Source: DATEGZ01 sp035519535
Lineage (GTDB): Bacteria; Acidobacteriota; Vicinamibacteria; Vicinamibacterales; SCN-69-37
Length of the DNA stretch: 64,000 nt
Assembly: GCA_035519535.1 (NCBI GenBank)
Contig: DATIWF010000062.1
Location: 1 to 64,000, forward strand
Direction: 5' to 3'
Shown here: positions 41,866-50,044 of the stretch, in pieces
Layout of the letters: every line of letters starts with the position of its first letter
How positions within the stretch are numbered: position 1 is the stretch's first letter
Notes under the pieces: generated by a model
Told to the model about the DNA's origin: nothing
Databases searched by the model: none
What the model saw: the letters and a program-made list of their open reading frames with translations, nothing else
Translations under genes and position numbers: made by a program

Positions 41866-43998
41866 CTAGTGCGCGCGGCGCCGCGTAAGGTCCATCAGGG
41901 CCTGATGCGTGCCGAGCGTCTCGGGGCCCGCGGCCTGCGGGTCCGGGCGGAGCTGCGTGTACTCGCCGTCGCCGCCCATGACCCAGGCCTGACGGCGGTC
42001 TTGGAGGGAGATCTCGAGGATCTCCCAGAGCTTCTCCCGCCCGTGGCGCGCGACGACGGGCGCGACGACCTCGACGCGATGCGAGAGATTGCGGAACATC
42101 CAGTCGGCGGACCCGATGAAGAACTCGCCCTCGAGCGGGTCGGCGCTGCCGGCCGCGAAGTAGAAGATGCGCGAGTGCTCCAGGAAACGTCCGATCACGG
42201 AGCGCACGCTCACGGATTCGCTGAAGCCGGCCACACCGGGCCTGAGGCAGCAGAAGCCGCGCACGATGAGGTCGATCGCGACGCCCGCCCGTGACGCCTC
42301 GCAGAGCGCGGCGATGATCGCGGGGTCCTCGAGCTGGTTCATCTTGCCGACGATGCGCGCCGGCCGGCCGGCGCGCTGGTTGGCGGTCTCGCGCGCGATC
42401 AGGTCGAGGAACCGCTGCCGCATCGTCTTGGGCGCGACGAGCAGCCGCTGGAAGTCGGGCGGCTCGGATCGCCCCGTCAGGTGGTGGAACAGATTCACGA
42501 CGTCGCCGGTGATCGCGGGATCGCACGTGAGCAGGCCGACGTCCGAGTAGATCCGGGCCGTCCGCACGTGGTAGTTGCCGGTGCCGACGTGCGCGTAGGT
42601 GCGCAGACCGCCGGCCTCCTTGCGAACGACGAGCGCGACCTTGGCGTGCGTCTTGAGCGACATGTCGCCCACGGTCACGTGCGCGCCGACGCGCTCGAGC
42701 TCGGCGGCCCAGTGCAGGTTGCGCTCCTCGTCGAAGCGCGCTTTGAGCTCGATGACGCACGCGACCTGCTTGCCCGACTCGGCGGCCTGGATGAGCGAGC
42801 GGACGAACGGCGTGTCGTCGCCCACGCGATACACCGTCATCTTGATGGCCAGCGTGCGCGGGTCGCGCGCGGCCGTCTCGATGAAGCGCTCCACGCTGTC
42901 GCTGAAGCTCTCGTACGGATGGTGGACGAGGATGTCGCCGGCCTGGATCGCCTCGAACATGTCCGTGTCGGCGCGGAGGCTGGACGGGGCCGCCGGCATC
43001 CACGGCGCGTCGCGCAGCTCGGGCAGGTCGAGGTTCGCGATCTCGAACAGGCTCGAGTAGTCGATCTCGCCGGTGAGCACGTAGACATCGCGCGGCAGCA
43101 GGCCGAAGCGCTCCTGCAGCATGAGCTGCACGCGGCGGTCGGGCGCGCCCGCGAACTCGAGCCGGACGACGGGCTCGAAGCGGCGCTGGCGGATCTGCTC
43201 GCGGACTGCGTCTCGCACGTTGCGATCCTTCTCGTCGTCGAGCTCGACCTCCGCGTCGCGCGTGAGGCGGAAGAGCGTGGGCGACGTCAGGCGCATGCCG
43301 GGATAGAGCTTGTGCGCGTTCTCCTGGATGATCTCGTGCAGCCGCACGAACAGGCGCTCGCCCGGCCGGACCTCCGTCGTGATCGGCACCCACTGCGCGA
43401 GCTCGGACGGCACCTTCACGCGCGCGTCCACCGACTCACCGGTCCGGTCGTCGTGGAGCTGAAACGAGATCGACAGCGACAGGTTCGAGAAGAAGGGAAA
43501 CGGCTGCGACGGCTGGATCACGAGCGGCGTCAGCGCTGCGGAGACCTGCGTGTCGAAGTACGCGGAGGCCTCGCGCCGCTGGGCCTCGGAGAGCGACTCC
43601 CAGTGCCGCAGGTGGATGCCGTGCCGCGCGAGCTCGGGGACGAGGCGATCGCGGAAGCACTCCGCGCGCTGGCGCAGCATCGGCTCGAGGCGCTCGCGGA
43701 TGCGGGCGATGAGCTGCTGGCGCTCGGGCGTGCGGTGCTCGCGCAGCACGGCCATGCGCTTCATGAAGAACTCGTCCAGGTTCGACGTGAAGATCGCGAG
43801 GAACTTCGCGCGCTCGAGCAGCGGCGTCCGCTCGTCGAGCGCCTCGTTGAGGACGCGCCGGTTGAACTCCATCCAGCCCAGGTCGCGGTCGACCCAGACC
43901 GTCGAGAGCGCCGCTTCGCGGATCGCGGACTCCGGGGCGTCCTGCAGACGGGCGGGGGCCGGGGCAAGCACGCGCGCCATAGGGTCAGGAACGTCCAT
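41866..43998 (-). CDS. ppk1: Polyphosphate kinase 1
   Basis: A 710-residue enzyme with all four PPK1 domains. The N domain begins DRDLGWMEFNRRVLNEAL and contains LAIFTSNLDEFFMKR. The head domain is around 130-320. The catalytic domain has KMTVYRVGDDTPFV, KARFDEERN, TYAHVGTGNYH and, in SLKTHAKVALV, the histidine that is phosphorylated. HSRIFYFAAG gives the second conserved histidine. It reversibly makes polyphosphate from ATP. Near two exported phosphatases, so the region is rich in phosphate handling. Confidence 0.96.
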   Translation of the reverse strand: MDVPDPMARVLAPAPARLQDAPESAIREAALSTVWVDRDLGWMEFNRRVLNEALDERTPLLERAKFLAIFTSNLDEFFMKRMAVLREHRTPERQQLIARIRERLEPMLRQRAECFRDRLVPELARHGIHLRHWESLSEAQRREASAYFDTQVSAALTPLVIQPSQPFPFFSNLSLSISFQLHDDRTGESVDARVKVPSELAQWVPITTEVRPGERLFVRLHEIIQENAHKLYPGMRLTSPTLFRLTRDAEVELDDEKDRNVRDAVREQIRQRRFEPVVRLEFAGAPDRRVQLMLQERFGLLPRDVYVLTGEIDYSSLFEIANLDLPELRDAPWMPAAPSSLRADTDMFEAIQAGDILVHHPYESFSDSVERFIETAARDPRTLAIKMTVYRVGDDTPFVRSLIQAAESGKQVACVIELKARFDEERNLHWAAELERVGAHVTVGDMSLKTHAKVALVVRKEAGGLRTYAHVGTGNYHVRTARIYSDVGLLTCDPAITGDVVNLFHHLTGRSEPPDFQRLLVAPKTMRQRFLDLIARETANQRAGRPARIVGKMNQLEDPAIIAALCEASRAGVAIDLIVRGFCCLRPGVAGFSESVSVRSVIGRFLEHSRIFYFAAGSADPLEGEFFIGSADWMFRNLSHRVEVVAPVVARHGREKLWEILEISLQDRRQAWVMGGDGEYTQLRPDPQAAGPETLGTHQALMDLTRRRAH

Positions 43999-44034
43999 AC
44001 TACCCGTACGGCACGACGGGCGTGTGAGAACCGC

Positions 44035-44052
44035 TAGACTAAGTTGCAGCCG
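44035..44052 (+). promoter_or_regulatory. -10 box of the heme/TPR lipoprotein gene
   Basis: TAGACT at 44035-44040 lies 11 nt before the GTG start with no Shine-Dalgarno sequence. It lies in the short divergent region shared with ppk1. Confidence 0.4.
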
Positions 44053-45983
44053 TGTATCTTCCGCGCTTCGGGAACGCCGGATCTGTCAGGCGGCGCGTGA
44101 CCGCCGTGGCGCTGGCCGCCGGTGCCGTTGGCTGCGGCCGGCCGGCGCCCGCGCCACCCGCCCCGGTCACATTCAACAGCGACATCGCGCCCATCGTGTT
44201 CGCACACTGCGCGCCCTGCCATCGACCGGGCGAGGTCGCGCCGTTCTCCCTGCTGACGTACGCGGACGCCGCCAAGCACGCGAGCGGCATGGCGGAAGAA
44301 ACGCGCCTGCGTCACATGCCGCCGTGGCTGCCCGAGCCGGGCGAGTTCGCGATCCTCGGTGACCGGCGGCTTCGCGACAGTCAGATCGATCTGATCCAGC
44401 GATGGGTCGCCGGCGGCAAGCTCGAGGGCAACGCGGCCGACGCGCCGAAGGCGCCCGTGTTTCCCGGCGGGTGGCAGCTCGGTCAGCCCGACCTCGTGCT
44501 CGCGCCGGCGCGGCCGTACTCCCTCAAGCCGGGTCCCGAGGACGTGTATCGCAACCTGGTGATCCACCCGTCGCTGAAGGCCGGCGTGTTCGTGCGCGCG
44601 GTCGAATTCAAGACCGGCGGCGCGCCGATTCATCACGCGGTGATTCGCGTCGACGCCACGCCCGCGTCGCGCGCCCGCGACGGTGCCGACGGGCAGCCGG
44701 GGTTCGACGGCATGAGCTGGCAGAGCACGCAGGATCCCGAGGGCAACTTCATCGGCTGGGCGCCCGGCCGCGGGCCGATCGTCTCGCCGGACCGCATGCC
44801 GTGGCGGCTCGAGCGCGGGGCCGATCTCGTCCTCGAACTCCACCTCATTCCCGGCGAGTCGCCCGTGAGCGTGCAGCCGACCATCGCGCTGTTCCTGACC
44901 GACCAGCCGCCCGCCGCGTCGCCGCTCACGCTCAAGATGGGCTCGAAACTGATCGACATTCCCCCGGGCCAGTCCGACTACGTCGTCACCGACACGTACG
45001 AGCTGCCGGTGCCGTTCGATCTGCTGAGCGTTTATCCACATGCGCACTATCTGGGCAAGGAGATGCGCGTCACCGCCGAGCTGCCCGGCGGCGTCGTCAA
45101 GACGCTGCTCTACATCAAGCAGTGGAGCTTCCACTGGCAGCAGGACTACCGGTTCGCCGAGCCAATCGCGCTGCCCGCCGGCACGAAGCTCACCATGCGC
45201 TACACCTACGACAACTCCGAGGCGAACGGCGAGAACCCGCATCATCCCCCGGTGCGCGTGCGGCTCGGACCGAAATCGACGGACGAAATGGCGGAGCTCG
45301 GCCTGCAGGTGCTGCCCAAGTCGCTGGCGGACGCCGCACGGCTCGTGCAGTCGTTCGTCGATCGCGACGCGCAAGCCAACGTGACGCTGGGCGAGCTGCG
45401 CGTCAGGGAGCAGCCGGAGAACGCGGAGTATCAGCTGTTCCTCGGCGACAGCTACATGGATGTGGACCGGTATGCCGAGGCGGTGCCGCATCTCGAGGCG
45501 TCGCTGCGGATCAACGAGCGATCGGCCAACGCGCACAACGACCTGGGGACGGCGCTGATGCAGCTGGGCCGGGTGCCCGAGGCGTTGCAGCACATCCAGC
45601 GGGCGGTCGAGCTGGCGCCGCGCGACGAGCGGACCTATTTCAATCTCGGCAACGCGCTGAGCCACGCCTCGCGCGTCGATGAAGCGGCCGCTGCCTACGA
45701 GCGGTCGCTCGCGATCAATCCCGACTACGGGGAGGCGCACGTGAACCTGGGGTCGCTGCTGTTCTCGCACGGCCGCGTGCCGGAGGCGCTGACGCATTTC
45801 CGGCGCGCCGTGGAGCTGATGCCGAACTCGGCGGTGATCCACAACGATCTGGCGAGCGCCCTGGCGGCGTCCGGCCGCTATGCCGACGCGATGCAGCAGG
45901 TCCGGCAGGCGCTCGCGCTCAATCCCGACTTCGCGCCGGCGCTCGACAACCTGAAGCGCTTGCAGCAGCTGGGCATCCGCTGA
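44052..45983 (+). CDS. Lipoprotein with c-type heme site, Cu-monooxygenase-like domain and TPRs
   Basis: A 643-residue protein. The lipobox GAVGC places the lipidated Cys at residue 28. CAPCH (53-57) is a heme c site in a small cytochrome domain containing RPGEVAPFSLLTYADA and HMPPWLPEPG. Residues about 140-430 form a beta-sandwich pair with His pairs (GAPIHHAVI, YPHAHYLG) and a Met-rich region like copper type II ascorbate-dependent monooxygenases. About 440-640 has TPRs (AHNDLGTALMQLGRVPEAL). Seen in Acidobacteriota and Planctomycetes. Reaction unknown; redox role inferred. Confidence 0.82.
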   Translation: MYLPRFGNAGSVRRRVTAVALAAGAVGCGRPAPAPPAPVTFNSDIAPIVFAHCAPCHRPGEVAPFSLLTYADAAKHASGMAEETRLRHMPPWLPEPGEFAILGDRRLRDSQIDLIQRWVAGGKLEGNAADAPKAPVFPGGWQLGQPDLVLAPARPYSLKPGPEDVYRNLVIHPSLKAGVFVRAVEFKTGGAPIHHAVIRVDATPASRARDGADGQPGFDGMSWQSTQDPEGNFIGWAPGRGPIVSPDRMPWRLERGADLVLELHLIPGESPVSVQPTIALFLTDQPPAASPLTLKMGSKLIDIPPGQSDYVVTDTYELPVPFDLLSVYPHAHYLGKEMRVTAELPGGVVKTLLYIKQWSFHWQQDYRFAEPIALPAGTKLTMRYTYDNSEANGENPHHPPVRVRLGPKSTDEMAELGLQVLPKSLADAARLVQSFVDRDAQANVTLGELRVREQPENAEYQLFLGDSYMDVDRYAEAVPHLEASLRINERSANAHNDLGTALMQLGRVPEALQHIQRAVELAPRDERTYFNLGNALSHASRVDEAAAAYERSLAINPDYGEAHVNLGSLLFSHGRVPEALTHFRRAVELMPNSAVIHNDLASALAASGRYADAMQQVRQALALNPDFAPALDNLKRLQQLGIR

Positions 45984-45998
45984 CGCGCGCTTGCGCGC

Positions 45999-47207
45999 TC
46001 ACGCCCGCTGGCTGCCGCTCTCGACCGGTTCGGCGGGCAGCGGCTCCCACGGATGCTCGCGCGTCAGGAACGCGACGACGCCGCCCTGGCGCTCGAGACC
46101 TTCGTCCGCGCCGACGAAATGCACCGGAATGTTGTGGCGCGCCGCGAGCAGCGCGATCTCCTGCCAGAGGTTGACCTTCTCACACGACGCCTGACAGTTC
46201 GGGCACGCCGTCTGGATGCGGTCGAAGATGGCCTCGCATCGCGTGCACCGCGATCCGATGGCCCCGCGGTCCGGCGTCATCACGACCGACCCTGGCCAGT
46301 TCACCTGACTCCCGCGGATCGCGTCGATGACGGCCTGCGGTCCGGCCGCGATCCCGCGGTGCTCGGCCAGCCGATCGCGCACCTGCGCCGTGAGGCGCCG
46401 GTCGTGCACGCCCATGGCGGCGGCCATCGCGTCGTGCACCTCCGTCTCGAGCCGCGGTGTCTTGCCGGTGAACGGGTGGGGCGCCTCGCACGCCACGCGG
46501 GCGGCCAGATGCACCGGCAGCTCCGAACGGATCCGTGTCAGCACGACGTGTTCGCCGAACAACATCAGGCCTTCGTACGTCTCCTCCGCCCAGGCCCGCT
46601 CGATCTCACGGACGAGCTCCTTGCGGTAGTGCAGCAGGTGGTCCTCGCGATGCCGCGCGATGGTGGCCTGCTGCTTGCCCCAGGTCTCGCCCGCGGCCGC
46701 CTCGCGCCGAGGCACGCTCTCGGTGATTTCCTCGATCAGCCGCAGCGGCCCGCGGCCCGCCGTGTACAGGCGGCCATGATGGCTGTCGGTGTGCACCACC
46801 AGGTACCGACGCTGGCGGTGCAGGTACTCGAGCAGCGGGACGAGGTAGATGGCCTCGTCGACGACGAGGCGGTTTGCGATTGGCGTGTCGAGCGTAAACG
46901 TCCGCACGAAATGACGAGCGAGGCTGACGAAGACCGCCATGCCCTTCGCCTGTTTGGCCGCCGGCCCCGACAGAATGCTGCGGACGAGATCGATGTTGCG
47001 CGAAAGCTCGCGACGCGCGTCGGGATCGTCTTTGAGCGCGGCCTCGACTTGCTGCAGCTCGCGGTTCAAGTGCTCGGACCACGTCGAGCGCACGCCTGAC
47101 ACCGACGTGTCGGCGTAGCAACTCACGATCAGACCCTCGCCCCGGGAATGATCCATCAGCCACTGAGCGGCCGCGGGGCTCGGCACGTCGAGCAGGGTCG
47201 TTGCCAC
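45999..47207 (-). CDS. eRF1-like (baeRF-type) protein with zinc ribbon
   Basis: A 402-residue protein. The N-terminal alpha/beta domain begins SPAAAQWLMDHSRGEGLIVS. The middle domain has LPLL-like IYLVPLLEYLHRQRRYLVV and THSHHGRLY-like stretches typical of bacterial relatives of archaeo-eukaryotic release factors. A C-terminal cysteine pattern CTRCEAIF-CPNC suggests a zinc ribbon. No GGQ motif was seen. The family is proposed to act on ribosomes or translation. The GTG at 47207 is chosen for AAGGAGG just upstream; a GTG at 47240 overlapping the ASCH stop is also possible. Confidence 0.7.
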   Translation of the reverse strand: MATTLLDVPSPAAAQWLMDHSRGEGLIVSCYADTSVSGVRSTWSEHLNRELQQVEAALKDDPDARRELSRNIDLVRSILSGPAAKQAKGMAVFVSLARHFVRTFTLDTPIANRLVVDEAIYLVPLLEYLHRQRRYLVVHTDSHHGRLYTAGRGPLRLIEEITESVPRREAAAGETWGKQQATIARHREDHLLHYRKELVREIERAWAEETYEGLMLFGEHVVLTRIRSELPVHLAARVACEAPHPFTGKTPRLETEVHDAMAAAMGVHDRRLTAQVRDRLAEHRGIAAGPQAVIDAIRGSQVNWPGSVVMTPDRGAIGSRCTRCEAIFDRIQTACPNCQASCEKVNLWQEIALLAARHNIPVHFVGADEGLERQGGVVAFLTREHPWEPLPAEPVESGSQRA

Positions 47208-47236
47208 GATGTCCTCCTTCGCCCGCGCGCGGGCGC

Positions 47237-47557
47237 TCACGACAGTCGCTCGATCTCGATCGCCACGGCGCCACTCGCCGCGACCGTCGCCTCATGACCG
47301 CCCTCGAGCAGCCGCAGCAGCTCGTCCGCGTCTGTCGCGTCCGGTGCGATGGCCCGCCAGTTCTCGTGCTGGAGCAGGTCGCGGAATCCGGGGTAGTAGC
47401 GGATTCGCCGGACCTGCACGCGCGCCCCCGGGTAGCTCACGTGCTCCCCGGTGCGCAGGTCCGCCACGTCGTCGGTGGCGAGCCGCGCGTCGATCGTCTT
47501 CGTGCCGCCGCGGATCGCGTCTTCCCACTCGGGTCTGGTTGTCAGATGTCTGGGCAT
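47237..47557 (-). CDS. ASCH-domain protein
   Basis: A 106-residue protein starting MPRHLTTRPEWEDAIRGGTK. TKTIDARLATDDVADLRTGEHVSY carries the ASCH signature, an acidic/hydrophobic strand pair of the PUA-like fold that binds RNA or modified nucleosides. It is in a run of minus-strand genes with the baeRF-like gene immediately downstream, so the two are likely co-transcribed and functionally linked. Confidence 0.78.
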   Translation of the reverse strand: MPRHLTTRPEWEDAIRGGTKTIDARLATDDVADLRTGEHVSYPGARVQVRRIRYYPGFRDLLQHENWRAIAPDATDADELLRLLEGGHEATVAASGAVAIEIERLS

Positions 47558-47577
47558 GGCTGACCTCCGATGTGACG

Positions 47578-47991
47578 TCAGGACGCCGCGTCCACGTGCA
47601 GCGGGCCCGCCGGCGTGCCGTGCGGGGCCAGCGCGAGCACGCGGTCGCGCACGGCTGGAACGCGCCGGCCGATCGCGACGAGGACGCCGTGGATCGTCCG
47701 AAACTCGCCAAGCGCCTCGCGGATTTGTCTCTTCGTGAGCGGGCCGTCCGGGAACCCCCGCCGGTGGTCGCTGACCTGCTGCCAGAGCCGATCCAGGGCG
47801 CTGACGGCCGCCTGAGCGTCGGCCGGACAGACGGCAGCAAACCGCCTATGCTCGTTCATCACGTCGTCGAAGAGGTAGGCCGCAAGCCGATCCGGCCGGA
47901 TGCTCTCGGCTTCGAGGAGCTCGTGAAAGGCGCCCCAGTAACCGTTCAGGAACTGGGTGAAGATTTCTTCGAATCGAGCGGAGTCGTCCAT
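47578..47991 (-). CDS. Orphan protein in the baeRF/ASCH cluster
   Basis: A 137-residue protein starting MDDSARFEEIFTQFLNGYWG. It is mostly helical with EHRRFAAVCPADAQAAV and a later Arg-rich helix, and shows no family I recognise. The ATG at 47991 follows GAGG and is favoured over a GTG five codons upstream. It sits 20 bp upstream of the ASCH gene. Function unknown. Confidence 0.6.
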   Translation of the reverse strand: MDDSARFEEIFTQFLNGYWGAFHELLEAESIRPDRLAAYLFDDVMNEHRRFAAVCPADAQAAVSALDRLWQQVSDHRRGFPDGPLTKRQIREALGEFRTIHGVLVAIGRRVPAVRDRVLALAPHGTPAGPLHVDAAS

Positions 47992-48120
47992 GCCAGGCCT
48001 CACCACTCAAAACGCAGAACCCGTACCAGCGGTCGCCCACGGGCCAGGCGTTCGGCGACCGGCCCACGGCCGGTGATGAAGCGGGGATTTTCGCGTTCGG
48101 CTCGGAAATCCCGGCCGCCC

Positions 48121-48972
48121 TCAGGCGGCGGCAAGGCCGTAGTAATGGGCGCACTCGTCCTCGCGCCCGCGCACGACGCGCCGCCCGGCGAGCGTGCCGT
48201 GGGAGGCCGTTACGACCGTCCACTGTCCGCCGCCCGTCCCGCGATCGCAGTAGAGGACGACCCAGTCGTGCGTCCTCTGCAGGCGATGCGCGCGCGCCGT
48301 GTTCGAGAAGAGCGCGGTGTAGTGGTGATCGCCCCGGCTCGTATGCAGGATCGGCAGCCAGGCCTCGTGCGCGGGATTGAAGCGGCGCGGGGCGATCATC
48401 GTCAGCCGGCGGGCCGACGCGGCCTCGCGGTACTCGCGATCGACGTCGAGCAGCTCGGCGACCGGCGGCGGTGGCACCGCGTCGGGCGGGAGGGGTCGCA
48501 CTCGCGCCAGCCGATGCGCCAGCACGTCGCGGATGGCATCGAGCCGCTTCGCGCCGAATCCCGCGATGTCTTCGAGACGGCCGTCATGGGCGGCCGCCTC
48601 CAGATCCTCGAGCGTTTCGAGCCCGAGCTCTTCGTGGAGCCGCTCAGCCAGGCGCGGGCCGATACCCGGCACCGAGCTCAGTCGCCGGATCGGGTCTGCC
48701 TCGCCCCGGAGCCGCTCGAGCATCGGGAAGTAACCCAGCCGGACGATGTCGCGGATCGCGCGCGCGAGGCCCTCGCCGACGCCGGGCAGCCGTTCGAGAC
48801 CGGGAAGCCCCTCGAAGTCGAGCAGGGCGGACACGGGGTCGGTGAGCTGCCGAAGGGTGTGGGCGGCGCGCCGGTACGCGCGGACTCTGAACACGTTCGC
48901 GCCTTGTTCGGCGAGCAGTTCAGCGGCCTGGTCCAGCTTGCCGGCGACGAGCTCGTTCTCGCGCACGTTCAC
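48121..48972 (-). CDS. PolX-like helix-hairpin-helix protein with unknown C-domain
   Basis: A 283-residue protein from a GTG at 48972 (GGAG seven bases upstream). The N-terminus NELVAGKLDQAAELLAEQGA and FRVRAYRRAAHTL match the 8-kDa lyase-like domain of family X polymerases. Three HhH motifs follow: LERLPGVGEGLA, LSSVPGIGPRLAERL and LEDIAGFGAKRLDAI. The polymerase and PHP domains are absent. Instead, about 120 residues end the protein with FNPAHEAWLPILHTSRGDHHYT. It therefore looks like a truncated-PolX DNA-binding protein with a new C-terminal domain. Confidence 0.72.
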   Translation of the reverse strand: MNVRENELVAGKLDQAAELLAEQGANVFRVRAYRRAAHTLRQLTDPVSALLDFEGLPGLERLPGVGEGLARAIRDIVRLGYFPMLERLRGEADPIRRLSSVPGIGPRLAERLHEELGLETLEDLEAAAHDGRLEDIAGFGAKRLDAIRDVLAHRLARVRPLPPDAVPPPPVAELLDVDREYREAASARRLTMIAPRRFNPAHEAWLPILHTSRGDHHYTALFSNTARAHRLQRTHDWVVLYCDRGTGGGQWTVVTASHGTLAGRRVVRGREDECAHYYGLAAA

Positions 48973-49059
48973 GCGTCGCTCCGGAGGTACTTGAAGCAAG
49001 ACACGGGCCAGCGAACGCTGTTGCCGGGGTCGGTGGTGCGCCTACAGTGAACACGAGTC

Positions 49060-49123
49060 TAGAAAAATATGCCGGGATTATTTTTGCAAGATTACGCAAA
49101 AATAATCCCGGCATATTTTTCTA
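49060..49123. repeat. Perfect 28-bp inverted repeat, 8-nt loop
   Basis: The arm at 49060-49087 begins TAGAAAAATATGCCGGG and is exactly complementary to 49096-49123, with loop AAGATTAC. It is strikingly AT-rich for this genome except for the CCGGG core. It touches the stop codon of the MBL-fold gene (TAG at 49121-49123) and lies just upstream of the HhH gene. It may be a bidirectional terminator or a mobile palindrome. Confidence 0.92.
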
Positions 49124-50044
49124 TTTGTGCAGTTCGTCGTACGTCCCCGCGAGGGCGCGCGTCGTCAGTGGGCCCCGATCCTCGAAGCCGCGAAGGACGT
49201 CCTTCGCGTTGATGATCTCATCGCGCGAGCGCCCCGCCGTGATGCCGGCCCGGACGTAGTCGACGAGCGCCGTCAGGTAGTCGCGCATCTTCAGCACGTC
49301 GGCGCGCGTCCCCGTCACCGGCAGCTTCGCGGCCGAGTGGCCCCAGACGTACGTCGCGTCCGCCGGGTATTTCGCGGCGATTTGCTCCGTCACCGCGATC
49401 CAGTTCGTCGCCGACGCGCCGCCAGGCGTGCGGTCGACGTAGCACTGCAATCCGCCCCAGACGAGATCGCCCACGTGGACGATATTCGCCTTCTCGAAGA
49501 ACACGACGCAGTCGCCGCCGGTGTGCGCCGGCGTGAATTTCGTCGCATGCACCGTCTCGTCGCCGATGACCTTGTTCCACACGCCGTCGAACGTCGAATC
49601 CGGATAGACCTGCTCGACCGGCGACGCCGCCTGATCGTTGGCGATCTTCTGCAGCGCGGGCACGTTCGCCTGGGCGGCGATCGTCTTCGTCACGGGCTTG
49701 AACACCGGGTTGCCGCCGGTGTGGTCCGCGTGATGGTGGGTGTTGATGAGCACGTCGATCGGCCGGTGGCCCGTCTGGTCGCCGAGCCCGTCGAGGAACG
49801 CCTTCGCGGCGTCCGGATACTGGCTGTCCACGACCAGCACGCCGCCGGCGTTGACGAGGTACCCAATCGTCCCGCCGCGGCCGGTGAAGAAGCCGACGTT
49901 GCGGCGGATCGGCGTGAACACGGGCGTCCATGCGGGCGGCTGTTGCGGTGCGGCCGCGGGTGTGGTCTGCGCCCACGCCCGGCGACCGAGCGCGACCAGG
50001 CCGGCGCCGCCGGCTGACAGCACAAGAAACGACCGACGAGTCAC
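49121..50044 (-). CDS. Metallo-beta-lactamase-fold exported hydrolase
   Basis: A 307-residue protein with a Tat-like signal (TRRSFLVLSAGGAGLVALG). The zinc motif His103-x-His105-x-Asp107-His108 lies in NTHHHADHTGG. FTPAHTGGDCVVFF supplies the next histidine and YVWGHSAAKLP the last. It resembles the periplasmic quinoprotein-associated or SoxH-like MBL families. Substrate unknown. GTG start overlapping the stop of the S9 peptidase gene upstream as GTGA, so coupled. Confidence 0.87.
   Translation of the reverse strand: MTRRSFLVLSAGGAGLVALGRRAWAQTTPAAAPQQPPAWTPVFTPIRRNVGFFTGRGGTIGYLVNAGGVLVVDSQYPDAAKAFLDGLGDQTGHRPIDVLINTHHHADHTGGNPVFKPVTKTIAAQANVPALQKIANDQAASPVEQVYPDSTFDGVWNKVIGDETVHATKFTPAHTGGDCVVFFEKANIVHVGDLVWGGLQCYVDRTPGGASATNWIAVTEQIAAKYPADATYVWGHSAAKLPVTGTRADVLKMRDYLTALVDYVRAGITAGRSRDEIINAKDVLRGFEDRGPLTTRALAGTYDELHK

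Noticed and set aside
49060..49123. Terminal inverted repeats of an insertion sequence
   Set aside because: The arms are only 8 nt apart and no transposase lies between or beside them.
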